This document shows, one piece after another, positions 8,186 through 17,638 of a DNA stretch of 64,000 nt; positions within the stretch are counted from its first letter, which is position 1, and each line of letters opens with the position of its first letter. The notes below the pieces were generated by a model. The model did no database searches. It was not told the DNA's origin and worked only from the letters and a program-made list of their open reading frames with translations. Made by a program: the position numbers and the translations under genes. Source of the stretch: Paenibacillus sp. 32352. GTDB taxonomy: Bacteria > Bacillota > Bacilli > Paenibacillales > NBRC-103111. The stretch is from assembly GCF_002042965.1 (NCBI RefSeq), contig NZ_MZNT01000012.1, forward strand, positions 124,001 through 188,000, read 5' to 3'.

Positions 8186-9397
8186 ATGAGTCGAAAGAAA
8201 GAACTGAAAATGAAGAAATTGGGAATTGAGCATTTGGAACAGTATAGTCAACTACTTAAATATGTTTTTCAAGTGACTCGTAAAGATCTATACCAAATTG
8301 GTTGGGAAGAGGAAGAGATGATTCAAGCCTATTCCCCTATACTACAACAAGCCGATGTCTGGGGATGGTTTGACAAAGAAAAGCTGGTTTCTCAATTGGC
8401 TGTTTACCCATTCCAGGTCAGGATATTCAACAAAACGTATGATATGGGCGGATTGACAAGCGTCGGAACTTTTCCAGAATATTCTGGTCAAGGTCTCATG
8501 AATAAGCTAATTTATCAAGCACTAGAAAAGATGAAAGAAAGAAAACAATCCATTTCTTACTTGTACCCCTATTCCATTCCATATTATCGTAGAAAAGGGT
8601 GGGAAATTATAAGCGACAAGATTACTTTTGAAGTTCACGATTATCAATTACCTAAAATGAAACAAGTTTCCGGGGATGTTGAAAGAGCTACCGCTGACAG
8701 TGATGAGGTTAAACAAGCCTACAAACGATTTGCATTACGAACTCATGGGGCGATGCTGCGGAATGAATTAGCATGGAATGAATATTGGCTTTGGGATTCA
8801 GACGACTTAATGGCTGCGATTTACTACAACGAAAAGCACGAACCTGATGGCTATATTCTTTATTGGATTGAAGATGAAGTATTTCATATCAAAGATATGA
8901 TCTTTCTTCATGAAGAAGCCCGCATCGGACTTTGGAACTTTATTAGTGCTCATTTTTCGATGATAACAAAAGTCATTGGTCACACACACACAGATGAACC
9001 TTTAGCGTTCTTACTTGAAGATGCAGATATAAAAGAAACCATCTCACCCTATTACATGGCACGTATTGTTGATGTTGTGCAGTTTATTGAACAATATCCG
9101 TTTAAGCCGGATACCGAGAAAAGAGAATGGATCTTTAAGCTGGAAGACCCCCTTCTGACATGGAACCAAGGAACTTTCGCACTACGGATCTCCCCCTCAG
9201 GAAAAGGAGAAATCAATCGTACACTAGAGCACAGCAGCTCCAGAATTGATATTCAAACTTTGACAACTATGCTGCTTGGATACAAACGTCCGGATTATTT
9301 GAGTAAAATCGGACGGATCACATGCACCTCTGAGACGTTAGATATGCTTGAAGATGCGATTGAACAACAAACACCATATTTCTCGGATTATTTCTAA
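8186..9397 (+). CDS. Eis-like GNAT N-acetyltransferase
   Basis: A 403-residue protein of the Eis type: an N-terminal GNAT domain with the acetyl-CoA motif VGTFPEYSGQGLMNKL near residues 95-110, a second GNAT-like half (about 160-290) and a C-terminal sterol-carrier-like domain. Members acetylate amines, including aminoglycosides in some species, but the substrate here is unknown. The frame is open from 8027, yet no ATG there has a ribosome site. I chose 8186, behind an AAGCGGGA stretch; the ATG at 8210 is an alternative. The length fits the family. Confidence 0.8.
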   Translation: MSRKKELKMKKLGIEHLEQYSQLLKYVFQVTRKDLYQIGWEEEEMIQAYSPILQQADVWGWFDKEKLVSQLAVYPFQVRIFNKTYDMGGLTSVGTFPEYSGQGLMNKLIYQALEKMKERKQSISYLYPYSIPYYRRKGWEIISDKITFEVHDYQLPKMKQVSGDVERATADSDEVKQAYKRFALRTHGAMLRNELAWNEYWLWDSDDLMAAIYYNEKHEPDGYILYWIEDEVFHIKDMIFLHEEARIGLWNFISAHFSMITKVIGHTHTDEPLAFLLEDADIKETISPYYMARIVDVVQFIEQYPFKPDTEKREWIFKLEDPLLTWNQGTFALRISPSGKGEINRTLEHSSSRIDIQTLTTMLLGYKRPDYLSKIGRITCTSETLDMLEDAIEQQTPYFSDYF

Positions 9398-9519
9398 AAA
9401 ACAACTTGCCAATTGGAATTGTCCCTGAGGCGAAAATGAAACAACGATTGGATGAGATTTCAGCATGATGTGCAAGAAACAAGATCAATGAAAGACATCG
9501 CAGGCAGGAGTAGTCTAGA

Positions 9520-9861
9520 ATGAAAATAGAGGAGATCGTAGAATACTGTTTATCCTATCCAGGGTCTTATGAAGATCACCCCTTCGGAGAAGGATGGACG
9601 GCTATACGCCATAAAGAAAACAAGAAGTTATTCGCCTTGATTTTCAACCGAGATGAACATCTTTGCGTTAACCTTAAATGTGATCCTGAACGATCCGATT
9701 TTCTTCGACAAGCATTTAAGGAAGTCAAGCCAGGGTACCATATGAATAAAGAGCACTGGAATACAGTGATTCTGGATGAAGGACTTCCGGAAGATGATCT
9801 TCATGACATGGTAAGGCATAGTTTTGAACTCACAAGGCCTAAACGTAAAACCAAAGAATAG
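9520..9861 (+). CDS. YjbR/MmcQ-family protein
   Basis: A 113-residue protein with the YjbR/MmcQ fold: an N-terminal YCLSYPGSYEDHPFGEGW segment, a central strand region ending LCVNLKCDPE, and the C-terminal GYHMNKEHWNTVILD. The family has a CyaY-like, possibly DNA-binding fold and no settled function. It is a stand-alone gene. The 120 bases before it hold no other gene. Confidence 0.85.
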   Translation: MKIEEIVEYCLSYPGSYEDHPFGEGWTAIRHKENKKLFALIFNRDEHLCVNLKCDPERSDFLRQAFKEVKPGYHMNKEHWNTVILDEGLPEDDLHDMVRHSFELTRPKRKTKE

Positions 9862-9947
9862 TGCGGATAAACCTTAAGGGCTTCGATAGGAGGCTAGGTA
9901 GCTTGACAAGGTGTCAGGTACTAATCTAATAAACCAATCTATTTTAA

Positions 9948-9977
9948 GCCGCTTGCCTTAAGCGGCATTTTGTTTTT
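9948..9977 (+). terminator. Terminator after the YjbR/MmcQ gene
   Basis: GCCGCTT and AAGCGGC pair around a GCCTT loop and are followed by ATTTTGTTTTT. It lies about 85 bases after the stop codon. Confidence 0.8.
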
Positions 9978-10152
9978 AACCGGGGGAACTTTAGAGACCC
10001 GACTGATCGTTGCCGCTGGGTAAAGAAGGAACTTTTGCTTCCGAACACCGAGCCGCAATGCTGGAATACTTTACTTGAAACTTCGTCCGCCATCGAATTG
10101 TAATTGTGGTACGATATTCACACAACATGTTAATCGAACAGGAGGGGAAACG

Positions 10153-10839
10153 ATGGTGGCAAAACCGAATATCGTCGAAGTGGCAGCGCTCATCGGTGAC
10201 GCTTCGCGGGTCACGATGCTTTCAGAAATGTTAGGAGGTAAAGCTCTTCCGGCAAGCGAGTTGGCGCGTATCGCGCGTATTACGCCACAAACGGCAAGCT
10301 CGCATCTGGCTAAATTGGTCGAGGGTGGACTGCTCTCCATGGAAACATGCGGCCGACACCGCTATTATCGGTTGGCCGGACCCGAAGTTGCCTATGCACT
10401 TGAAGCTCTCAATGCTATCGCAACGCAAAAGCCGAGCCAGTCACTCAAGGAATACGATCGCTTAAAAGTGCTGCGGTATGCCCGTACTTGTTACGACCAC
10501 ATCGCGGGAGAAGTGGGTGTTAGGCTGACGGATCAATTGCTTGCTTTAGGAATGATTGACCGATCAGGTCGAGACTTTGTCGTTAGCGAACGGGGTTATG
10601 AGCGATTCAGGAACTTCGGCATCGATGTAGATAATGTAAAAAAAGAGCGTCGCCATTTTGCCAGGCAATGTTTAGATTGGAGTGAAAGAAGGCACCACAT
10701 TGCCGGTAGTCTTGGCGCTGCAATGACCAACAGATTGTTTGAACTCGGATGGATTGCCCGTATTCCCGGCGGACGTGCAATCCACGTAACGGACGCGGGT
10801 TTAAATGGCTTGGCTGACGAATTTTGCCTGAAACTATGA
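10153..10839 (+). CDS. ArsR-family winged-helix regulator
   Basis: A 228-residue regulator. Residues about 5-80 form an ArsR winged helix (ALIGDASRVTMLSEML, ASELARIARITPQTASSHL, then a wing with GRHRYYRL). The C-terminal 130 residues form a second, mainly helical region of the kind found in the longer ArsR proteins; no metal-binding cysteine cluster is visible. The start at 10153 follows AGGAGG, whereas the open frame begins at 10075 without a site. The next gene, a flavin-reductase-like protein, has nested palindromes over its promoter and is the likely target. Confidence 0.83.
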   Translation: MVAKPNIVEVAALIGDASRVTMLSEMLGGKALPASELARIARITPQTASSHLAKLVEGGLLSMETCGRHRYYRLAGPEVAYALEALNAIATQKPSQSLKEYDRLKVLRYARTCYDHIAGEVGVRLTDQLLALGMIDRSGRDFVVSERGYERFRNFGIDVDNVKKERRHFARQCLDWSERRHHIAGSLGAAMTNRLFELGWIARIPGGRAIHVTDAGLNGLADEFCLKL

Positions 10840-10867
10840 CAAGCAAATCACTTCAACTAACACATAA

Positions 10868-10910
10868 CATTCATCATTCGATGAATGTCGAATGGTTTTC
10901 CGGCTATAAT
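10868..10910 (+). promoter_or_regulatory. Nested palindromes and -10 box before the flavin-reductase gene
   Basis: CATTCATC-N4-GATGAATG (10868-10887) and CATTCGA-N6-TCGAATG (10875-10894) interleave. TATAAT follows at 10905-10910, so the repeats cover the place of the -35 box. This looks like an operator for the neighbouring ArsR protein. Confidence 0.55.
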
Positions 10911-10929
10911 GCTCGTTGAGGTGAGTAAA

Positions 10930-11535
10930 ATGAATAAACAAATAAAAACAGCAATTCGGGCCATTCAACCAAAAATATTGTATTTTGGTACTCCAGTCGT
11001 ATTGCTTTCAACTTTGAATGAGGACGGGACGACAAATCTCACACCCATGTCATCAGCCTGGGCACTGAGGAACCGCATCGTTCTTGGGCTTGGTGAAGGT
11101 GGGAAAGGGGCGGCCAATTTGCTCCGCTGCGGGGAATGCGTTGTCAACCTGCCAGATGCTTCCCACTGGGAACAAGTTGAGAGGCTAGCCAGATTAACCG
11201 GCGCAAACCCGGTACCAGACTACAAGCAGGAACTGTACCGGTTTGAGCACGACAAATTTTCAGCCGGTAGTTTCACACCGCTTGCTTCAGATGTAGTGCG
11301 ACCGCAACGAGTGGAGGAGTGTCCTTTGCAAATTGAGGCCAAAGTCGTCAACCTCTACGATACAGACGGATTTACCATCATCGAGGTAGAGGCACAAAAA
11401 GTCCATGCTCACGAAGCGATTATGCTAAATGAGCAGCATATTAATCCAACTGCATGGAACCCGCTCATTTACAACTTTCGCCACTACTTTGGCCTAGATC
11501 AGGAGTTGGGCAAGACCTTTAAGTCAGAAACATGA
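10930..11535 (+). CDS. Flavin reductase-like (FMN-binding split barrel) protein
   Basis: A 201-residue protein of the flavin-reductase/DIM6-NTAB family. The typical N-terminal motif is present (YFGTPVVLLSTLNEDGTTNL, then TPMSSAW), with a C-terminal GLDQELG. Such proteins bind FMN in a split beta-barrel and act as flavin reductases or oxygenase components; the substrate is unknown. The ATG at 10930 follows GAGGTGAG with good spacing. It lies 90 bases after the ArsR gene, on the same strand, with its own -10 box and operator-like repeats between them. Confidence 0.8.
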   Translation: MNKQIKTAIRAIQPKILYFGTPVVLLSTLNEDGTTNLTPMSSAWALRNRIVLGLGEGGKGAANLLRCGECVVNLPDASHWEQVERLARLTGANPVPDYKQELYRFEHDKFSAGSFTPLASDVVRPQRVEECPLQIEAKVVNLYDTDGFTIIEVEAQKVHAHEAIMLNEQHINPTAWNPLIYNFRHYFGLDQELGKTFKSET

Positions 11536-11646
11536 TGAACATGGTTACCTCGTTTTTGACAACCATTCGATCATTCAGCAATGGATTAGGGGATGTCCCA
11601 CAGGCTCAATATCCTTCTTTGCACCTCGACTACAGTAAAGTCAACT

Positions 11647-11676
11647 TTGATTTTACACCAGTATTTATGGTATGAT
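11647..11676 (+). promoter_or_regulatory. Candidate promoter of the YesN-type regulator
   Basis: TTGATT (11647-11652) and TATGAT (11671-11676) are 18 bases apart, about 115 bases upstream of the chosen start. Confidence 0.45.
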
Positions 11677-11791
11677 TTTCCTTAATGAGGCTCTTATCTT
11701 TGGGTGATGTGTTATGGATAAAACACAATATCTACCAAAGGTAAGAGTTTTTTTCATAACCGTCGCATTTCGAAATAAGGGAGGGTTTGCA

Positions 11792-12889
11792 TTGCTTAGA
11801 GTTATCTTTGTAGACGACGAACCCTGGGCTCTGACAGGAATCAAAAATATTATCGATTGGAATAAGGAGGGATTTGAAGTCATCGAAACCTTTTTAGATC
11901 CGCGGCAGGCATTGGATAGCCTTCCCCGAATTCAGCCAGATATCGTCTTTACCGATATACGAATGCCGGGAATGACCGGACTTGATCTGGTTAAGGAATC
12001 CAGAGAAAAAGGAATTCATTCTGAGTTTGTGATCGTAAGCGCTTATAGCGATTTCGAAGTAGCCCGCGGGGCTTTGCAATATGATGTATTTCACTATATT
12101 CTTAAACCTCTTGACCGGGATGAAGTAGGGACAGTGGCGGATAGGCTAAGAAAAAAACTTAATTCCGGCAAACACCCAGTCTTAATGGAGGTTTTTCAAA
12201 CAGGCAAACTCATGAGTAAAAAACAAAGAGAGGTGCTTGTAGCAGCTGCAATCCATAATCATTGTTACGTTGCAGTTGCCGATTCCAAAGATTACAACCT
12301 GCCCAATAAGAAGGACATCTATGTTGAACAATTTTTGCTTAGTGATGGAACACGCCTCTACCTGCTTTCATCAAAGCAGAGTCTGGAGCCCCTTTTCAAT
12401 CAATGGAGGATATCTGCTGCCGCGTGCGGGGTAAGCTTAGGAATAAGTGTGCAGCGTCCAGGTTTTGAAGATTTCGATAATATGTTATCTGAAGCTGTCT
12501 GTGCTGCTCAACTGGAAATTGATTATTCTGCAAACTCTATAGTATCGGCGATCCAGGTATACCTTAGCAGAAATTATCAAAATGAGCTTTCACTTAGCGA
12601 GATCTCTGAACGATTCTATTTATCCGAAACATACTTATGCGAGCTTTTCAAGAAGCAAACAGGGGTTACACTAACAGGCTTTTTGACTGCGATCAGAATG
12701 AAGAGGGCGGCACACCTTCTTGTGGAAAACGAAGCACCTGTACAACAAGTGGCGGACAAGGTAGGTTATTCAGACTATGGATATTTTGGAAGGATATTCA
12801 AACGGTTTTTCGGATTTACTCCCAGTAAGTACCGAAAAATTCAGCATGCTGCCATCATCAATAAAAACTTCAGTGCGTTGGAAGAGTAA
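11792..12889 (+). CDS. YesN-type response regulator with AraC DNA-binding domain
   Basis: A 365-residue regulator. The receiver domain (1-120) has DDE near 8-10, phospho-acceptor Asp55 in FTDIRMPG and Lys in YILKPLD. The middle is a variable linker, and the last 100 residues are an AraC double helix-turn-helix (SLSEISERFYLSETYLCELF, then VADKVGYSDYGYFGRIFK). I chose the TTG at 11792 because AAGGGAGGG lies 6 bases upstream and it starts exactly at the receiver. The partner kinase is encoded on the opposite strand with a 20-bp tail-to-tail overlap, an unusual arrangement. It probably activates the transport and arabinofuranosidase operon at 14.9 kb. Confidence 0.88.
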   Translation: MLRVIFVDDEPWALTGIKNIIDWNKEGFEVIETFLDPRQALDSLPRIQPDIVFTDIRMPGMTGLDLVKESREKGIHSEFVIVSAYSDFEVARGALQYDVFHYILKPLDRDEVGTVADRLRKKLNSGKHPVLMEVFQTGKLMSKKQREVLVAAAIHNHCYVAVADSKDYNLPNKKDIYVEQFLLSDGTRLYLLSSKQSLEPLFNQWRISAAACGVSLGISVQRPGFEDFDNMLSEAVCAAQLEIDYSANSIVSAIQVYLSRNYQNELSLSEISERFYLSETYLCELFKKQTGVTLTGFLTAIRMKRAAHLLVENEAPVQQVADKVGYSDYGYFGRIFKRFFGFTPSKYRKIQHAAIINKNFSALEE

Positions 12890-14672
12890 AATTCGGGCTT
12901 AGTAATGTGAGCGCTTTAGGCACGCGGATGATGACTTTGGCGTAGTGACCCTTAACAGAGCGGACCTCAAAGCGATATTGGTCACCATAGCTGTTCTTTA
13001 GACGCTGCTGGATATTATAAAGACCTATACTCGTTTCTCCGTGTGAGGTATTATCGTTTATTGGCTGGGTAAAGTTATTTATTTTTCGGAGCTCATCACC
13101 GGAGATGCCGGCACCATTATCGGCAATGTTCAATAAAAGGGATCCATCTTCTTGAAGCCGGCCTGATATTCTTATGATGCAGGGTGGTTTTTTTTCAGCA
13201 AATCCATGTTTAATGGAGTTTTCAACGATAGGCTGGAGAAACATGGCATGCATAGGATGGTTCATTGCCTCATCCTGAATATCCAGCTTTATTGTGTATT
13301 TCCCCGGAAAACGCTGGCTCATTACCTTCACATAATCGCAGGTGTGTTTTATTTCATCTTGCAGGGTCACGATAGTTCCAGTGCTTACCGAATAACGGAA
13401 CATGCTGGCCATGGATATGCAGATATCTTCAATACTTCTGACACCATAGACTTGGGCCATGCTTCGTACACACTCCAAGGTATTAAAAAGAAAGTGTGGA
13501 TTTATTTGGCTTCTGTATGAGAGCAATTCGGCCTTTTGCTGGGCAATCATGGATTGGTACAAATTCTGCTGGGATTTCCTAATCTCTTTTTGAGAAATAT
13601 CAATTCGCTCCAGCATTTCATTGATATCCTCGGCAAGTCTGGCAAGTTCGACCGTTTTCGGTACACGAACCCTGGTTACATCTTTCCGCAAAGTAAGATT
13701 TCTCATATCACTGATAATCTGATCTATAGGATTGGTCACGGAACGGAGCACAAGCTGCATCTGGAAAAAAAGCAGAAGTCCGGCAACAAGAATAATAAAG
13801 ATACCGATACTTCTTATAGGAATCAGATCGCCAATCAGGGAATGTCTCGTGGCTAGTGAAACAAAACGCCATCCGAATTCGGGTACCGATACGGAGCTGG
13901 TGAGAAATTTTTCTCCATTGACGTCCGCCTTGCCCCGGCCCTCTTTAGCGTTTAGCAATATAGACTTTTCTACTTCATTCATTTCCCGGCTAGAATTTAT
14001 GATTTTATCTTCAAATATGAGTGCAGTTAGACCATCGCTGGATATTCCGGTGCTAAGTTCGCCTGTAAATGATTTCAAATCGACTACGACTGTACATAAT
14101 GCTATATTTTTTTTCTCGCTATATCCTTCTAATATGGAACGGACAGGGAGAATGTACAGAAAGAAGGGTCCGTTATTGCCGCCGTTATTATCGAAGAATA
14201 CATTGCTAACGATCGGATTGCGCAGTGTGATATCTTGAGCCAGCCCGTTTTCCGCCATCGCCTTTTCTCGAATCTCACGGAAAATATCGCTAATATAAAA
14301 GTTATTCCTATTTCGGGATGTAAGGACAATGCTTTTTATATTTTTGCTGCCGTAAGTGGAGTCATATAGAACCTCGGTAGCTGAAGTCTTCAATTTAAAA
14401 AATTCGGATGGTTCATCCGTTAACAGGAACTGCTGAACAGCCGTAGAGTAAGACACCCGCTTGGCAGCTCTGTCGATTTCATTGATAGCCATACCAAGTC
14501 TCCGGTCCATCTCATCGGACAGGAGTTCAAAGGTCTGATAAGCCCGGCGCTCAATGATGGATTCGAACCCCAAATTGTATATGATGATTAAAACTCCCAT
14601 GGAGATTAGAAATAGAAGTGTGCTTCCTATAATCCGGCCCCGAATTGACTTGAACTTACCAAACCTCATCAT
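12870..14672 (-). CDS. YesM-type sensor histidine kinase
   Basis: A 600-residue membrane kinase: helix at about 14-36, extracellular sensor region 37-285, helix 286-308, HAMP 310-362, then a His_kinase domain with the phospho-site in SQINPHFLFNTLE (His393) and a HATPase domain with NSIKHGF and DNGAGIS. The extracellular part should sense a sugar, perhaps via the binding protein encoded next to it. The gene diverges from the binding-protein gene at 14923 across 250 bases, and its end overlaps the end of its cognate regulator. The start has GGAG upstream; ATG codons at 14672 and 14669 are both possible. Confidence 0.9.
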   Translation of the reverse strand: MMRFGKFKSIRGRIIGSTLLFLISMGVLIIIYNLGFESIIERRAYQTFELLSDEMDRRLGMAINEIDRAAKRVSYSTAVQQFLLTDEPSEFFKLKTSATEVLYDSTYGSKNIKSIVLTSRNRNNFYISDIFREIREKAMAENGLAQDITLRNPIVSNVFFDNNGGNNGPFFLYILPVRSILEGYSEKKNIALCTVVVDLKSFTGELSTGISSDGLTALIFEDKIINSSREMNEVEKSILLNAKEGRGKADVNGEKFLTSSVSVPEFGWRFVSLATRHSLIGDLIPIRSIGIFIILVAGLLLFFQMQLVLRSVTNPIDQIISDMRNLTLRKDVTRVRVPKTVELARLAEDINEMLERIDISQKEIRKSQQNLYQSMIAQQKAELLSYRSQINPHFLFNTLECVRSMAQVYGVRSIEDICISMASMFRYSVSTGTIVTLQDEIKHTCDYVKVMSQRFPGKYTIKLDIQDEAMNHPMHAMFLQPIVENSIKHGFAEKKPPCIIRISGRLQEDGSLLLNIADNGAGISGDELRKINNFTQPINDNTSHGETSIGLYNIQQRLKNSYGDQYRFEVRSVKGHYAKVIIRVPKALTLLSPNFTLPTH

Positions 14673-14826
14673 AGATAAACTCCTTCAAATAAATTAATGA
14701 AAGCCAGAATAATATGCCTTTATTATATAGAAGATCAGAGAAAATTCGCAATATTCCGAATATAATCCTATTTCAACCTAATCCAATGCATATCGCGGTT
14801 TCCTTGCACTTGCTAAAATTTATCTA

Positions 14827-14840
14827 TGAAAGCGATTACT
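14827..14840. promoter_or_regulatory. cre-like box upstream of the arabinoside operon
   Basis: TGAAAGCGATTACT matches the CcpA catabolite-response consensus TGWNANCGNTNWCA at 13 of 14 positions. It lies 83 bases before the binding-protein start in the divergent region 14673-14922, so carbon catabolite control of the operon is likely. Confidence 0.55.
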
Positions 14841-14922
14841 TTTGAAGCAAAGTCCAAGGAAAACGTGTTGCCGATTCGATTGCGGGTTTGAACAAGGGAC
14901 TTAATATAAGGGAGGATGAAGC

Positions 14923-16521
14923 ATGACCATGTTAAGGAAATTAGTATGTTTGGGAACGGCTGTATCCATGATCCTTACTATTGCAGCATGCAGCAGTGAC
15001 TCAGGCAATCAGCCTGATTCAAAAAGCAGCGACAGTTCCAAGCGTGTCAAACTAACAATGGCGTCCGTACAAGGAATCGAAGGGTTTAATTACACCAATG
15101 GCGATGCCCTTGCCAAGTATTATTCCGATAAGTTCAATTATGAGTTGGATATGACGGCGCTGAACTGGGATAACTGGAACGAAAGACTCCGCATATGGAT
15201 CAACTCAGGGGACATGCCGGATATTGCCGTATATAACTATATTCACGCGGATGCCGCCGCTTTCGTCGATCAGGGACTTATCAAAAAGCTTCCCGACAAC
15301 TGGAAAACCCGTTGGCCTAATGTAGCCAAAGTGTTTGACAAAACGTCACTCGGGCCTCAGATGGAAAAGGTCTTCGGCGGAACTTATTTCATTCCAAGAG
15401 CACGGTTTATGAATAACTTGCCAGGAGATCCATTGTCGAATCATCCAGCCTTATTTATACGTAAAGATTGGGCTCAAGCTGTGGGTTTCCCTATCAAATC
15501 CGCATACACGACCTCTGAGATTATTCAGTATGGTAAGCTGCTCAAGGAAAAAGATCCTGGAAAAGTAGGCGACAAATTAATTCCGCTTGCTGAAAATACG
15601 AATCATGCAGTTGACTTGTTTGTTGCACGAAACAGCACTTATTACAATAACTTCTACAAGGACAAAGACGGCAAGTATAAATGGGGCGGGGCTTCTGAGG
15701 ATACTTTGAAAGGGCTTAAGGTATTCTCTGAAGCCTACCGATCCGGTGTCCTGAGCAAGGACTTCTTCACTGTGAAAAACGAAGAGCATGGCTCCTACTT
15801 TAATGTCAAAGGCAATGCAGGAGCAACCTACTTCCAGGCACCGACATCAGCTCTTCAGGTATATTTTGATGATTTTCAATCTAATACAAAGCTTGATTCT
15901 TATCAAAACATCCATATGGCTATTATTCTGGGAGAAGACGGAAACTATCACCAGGAAGACCTGATTAATTTCTGGGGCACTATTGTCTTTAATCCGAAAA
16001 TATCCAATGAAAAATTTGAGCGTTATATGGATGTGCTCGATTATAACGCTACTCCGGAGGGCAATACAATTACCAATATGGGGTTAAAGGATGTGGACTG
16101 GACTTATGACAGTAATGGCAAAGTAAAATCGCTCTACGATCAAGTGAAAGAAGGCAAGCCGCTTGGCGGAGCAAACGGAAAGTATCCTTCCAATGGTTAT
16201 CTGCTAGGCAGCACGATACTGTTTGACGATTTCGCATTCGACAATCCCAATACCGACCAAAGATTAAGGGATTTGTCCAAGCAGCTTTATGCTGAAAAAT
16301 CGAAAAAAGGCACTCCAAACACTTTTACAAAAGTGAACTGGGATCTATACACCTACGATTCGCCAAGCAAAAGAAGAGCCCAAATCGATTACAATACAGA
16401 GTACGCTAATCTTGTTACTATGCAAGGGGATATAGAGGCAAACTGGAAGAAATGGGTGGAATCGAAGATGTCAATCATCCAGCCGGTTCTTGATGAACTG
16501 AACTCAAAATTGGCTAAATAG
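14923..16521 (+). CDS. Sugar ABC transporter substrate-binding lipoprotein
   Basis: A 532-residue extracellular binding protein with a lipoprotein signal ending LTIAAC (Cys23). The fold is the large LplA/LipO-like subtype of family-1 binding proteins (WDNWNERLRIWINSGDMPDI, LFIRKDWAQAVGFP). GGGAGGATG precedes the ATG; a second ATG at 14929 is also possible. It is first in an operon with two permeases, a GH51 arabinofuranosidase, an esterase and an unassigned glycosidase-like protein, so it probably captures arabinose-containing oligosaccharides. The ATPase is not encoded here and is presumably a shared MsmX-type protein. Confidence 0.9.
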   Translation: MTMLRKLVCLGTAVSMILTIAACSSDSGNQPDSKSSDSSKRVKLTMASVQGIEGFNYTNGDALAKYYSDKFNYELDMTALNWDNWNERLRIWINSGDMPDIAVYNYIHADAAAFVDQGLIKKLPDNWKTRWPNVAKVFDKTSLGPQMEKVFGGTYFIPRARFMNNLPGDPLSNHPALFIRKDWAQAVGFPIKSAYTTSEIIQYGKLLKEKDPGKVGDKLIPLAENTNHAVDLFVARNSTYYNNFYKDKDGKYKWGGASEDTLKGLKVFSEAYRSGVLSKDFFTVKNEEHGSYFNVKGNAGATYFQAPTSALQVYFDDFQSNTKLDSYQNIHMAIILGEDGNYHQEDLINFWGTIVFNPKISNEKFERYMDVLDYNATPEGNTITNMGLKDVDWTYDSNGKVKSLYDQVKEGKPLGGANGKYPSNGYLLGSTILFDDFAFDNPNTDQRLRDLSKQLYAEKSKKGTPNTFTKVNWDLYTYDSPSKRRAQIDYNTEYANLVTMQGDIEANWKKWVESKMSIIQPVLDELNSKLAK

Positions 16522-16625
16522 TCAGCCAATACACTTCGAATCATTGTCCTCGGGTAGCTGCGGTGGATCCGATTAGATTTGCCCAGCTACTTCATTTAAA
16601 TCCATTCTGGCAGAAGGGGGATTGT

Positions 16626-17606
16626 ATGGAGAATCTAGTAGCGGAAAAGAAGAAGGCAGCCTTGGAAACGAATCATTCATCTTTATTGAGTCGCGTAGTA
16701 AGGTCCAGGGAAGTTTACCTCCTGCTGTTACCGGGAGTCATATGGTATATCATCTTTGCTTATATTCCCATGTATGGGTTAACATTGGCGTTTAAAACAT
16801 ATAAAGCTAATCTTGGAATTTTTGGCAGTCCGTGGTCTGGGCTTGAGAACTATATCTATGTTTTTAGAGATCCGGCTTTTATTGAATCGATTTGGAAGAC
16901 ACTGTGGATTAACGCAGGCCGGATCCTATTTCAGTTCCCCATTCCGATTATATTGGCTCTAATGTTGAATGAGGTGCGTGTGAACAGATATAAAAAGGCT
17001 ATACAAACGATTTATACATTCCCCCACTTCTTGTCCTGGATTATCGTTGCCAGCATTATGATTAATACTTTAAATACTCAAGGTATGGTAAACGGTATTA
17101 TCAAAATGTTGGGATTGGAAGCAGTGAATTTTCTAGGCTCCACACAAATATTTCAGCCTTTGTTATATATTACTGAAAACTGGAAGTCGTCGGGATGGGT
17201 CATGATCATCTATCTGGCAGCTATTGCAGGGATTGATACGGAACAGTATGAATCCGCTCAGCTCGACGGCGCAAGCCGTTTGCAGACGATGTGGTATATC
17301 ACCCTTCCAGGAATACAAAGCACCATTGTTGTTATGTTGATTTTATCTGTGGGAAATCTGATGAATGCAGGATTTGATCAAATTTTTAATATCAGTAATG
17401 CTGCAACTGCTAAAGCCGGTGAAATCCTGGATATGTATATTTATCGAATTACATTTCAGTCTGCCGCCGACTTCTCTTTCTCAAGTGCAGTAAGTTTGTT
17501 CCGGTCTGTAATCAACTTTGCGCTGCTGCTATTCGCTGATCGGGTTTGCAAATGGCTTGGTTCGGAAGGACTTTTTCCGTCCAGGAAAAAGACGGTTCGG
17601 GCATAA
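16626..17606 (+). CDS. Sugar ABC permease, LplB type
   Basis: A 326-residue inner-membrane permease with six predicted helices. The cytoplasmic EAA loop reads ESAQLDGASRLQTMWYITLP, the contact site for the ATPase. The N terminus has the LplB hallmark LLLPGVIWYIIFAYIPMYGL. I chose the ATG at 16626, behind AAGGGGG; the open frame starts at a GTG at 16563 without a good site. It pairs with the permease at 17639. Confidence 0.9.
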   Translation: MENLVAEKKKAALETNHSSLLSRVVRSREVYLLLLPGVIWYIIFAYIPMYGLTLAFKTYKANLGIFGSPWSGLENYIYVFRDPAFIESIWKTLWINAGRILFQFPIPIILALMLNEVRVNRYKKAIQTIYTFPHFLSWIIVASIMINTLNTQGMVNGIIKMLGLEAVNFLGSTQIFQPLLYITENWKSSGWVMIIYLAAIAGIDTEQYESAQLDGASRLQTMWYITLPGIQSTIVVMLILSVGNLMNAGFDQIFNISNAATAKAGEILDMYIYRITFQSAADFSFSSAVSLFRSVINFALLLFADRVCKWLGSEGLFPSRKKTVRA

Positions 17607-17638
17607 ATCGGATGCGAATATGGGAAAGGAAAGTGAAT

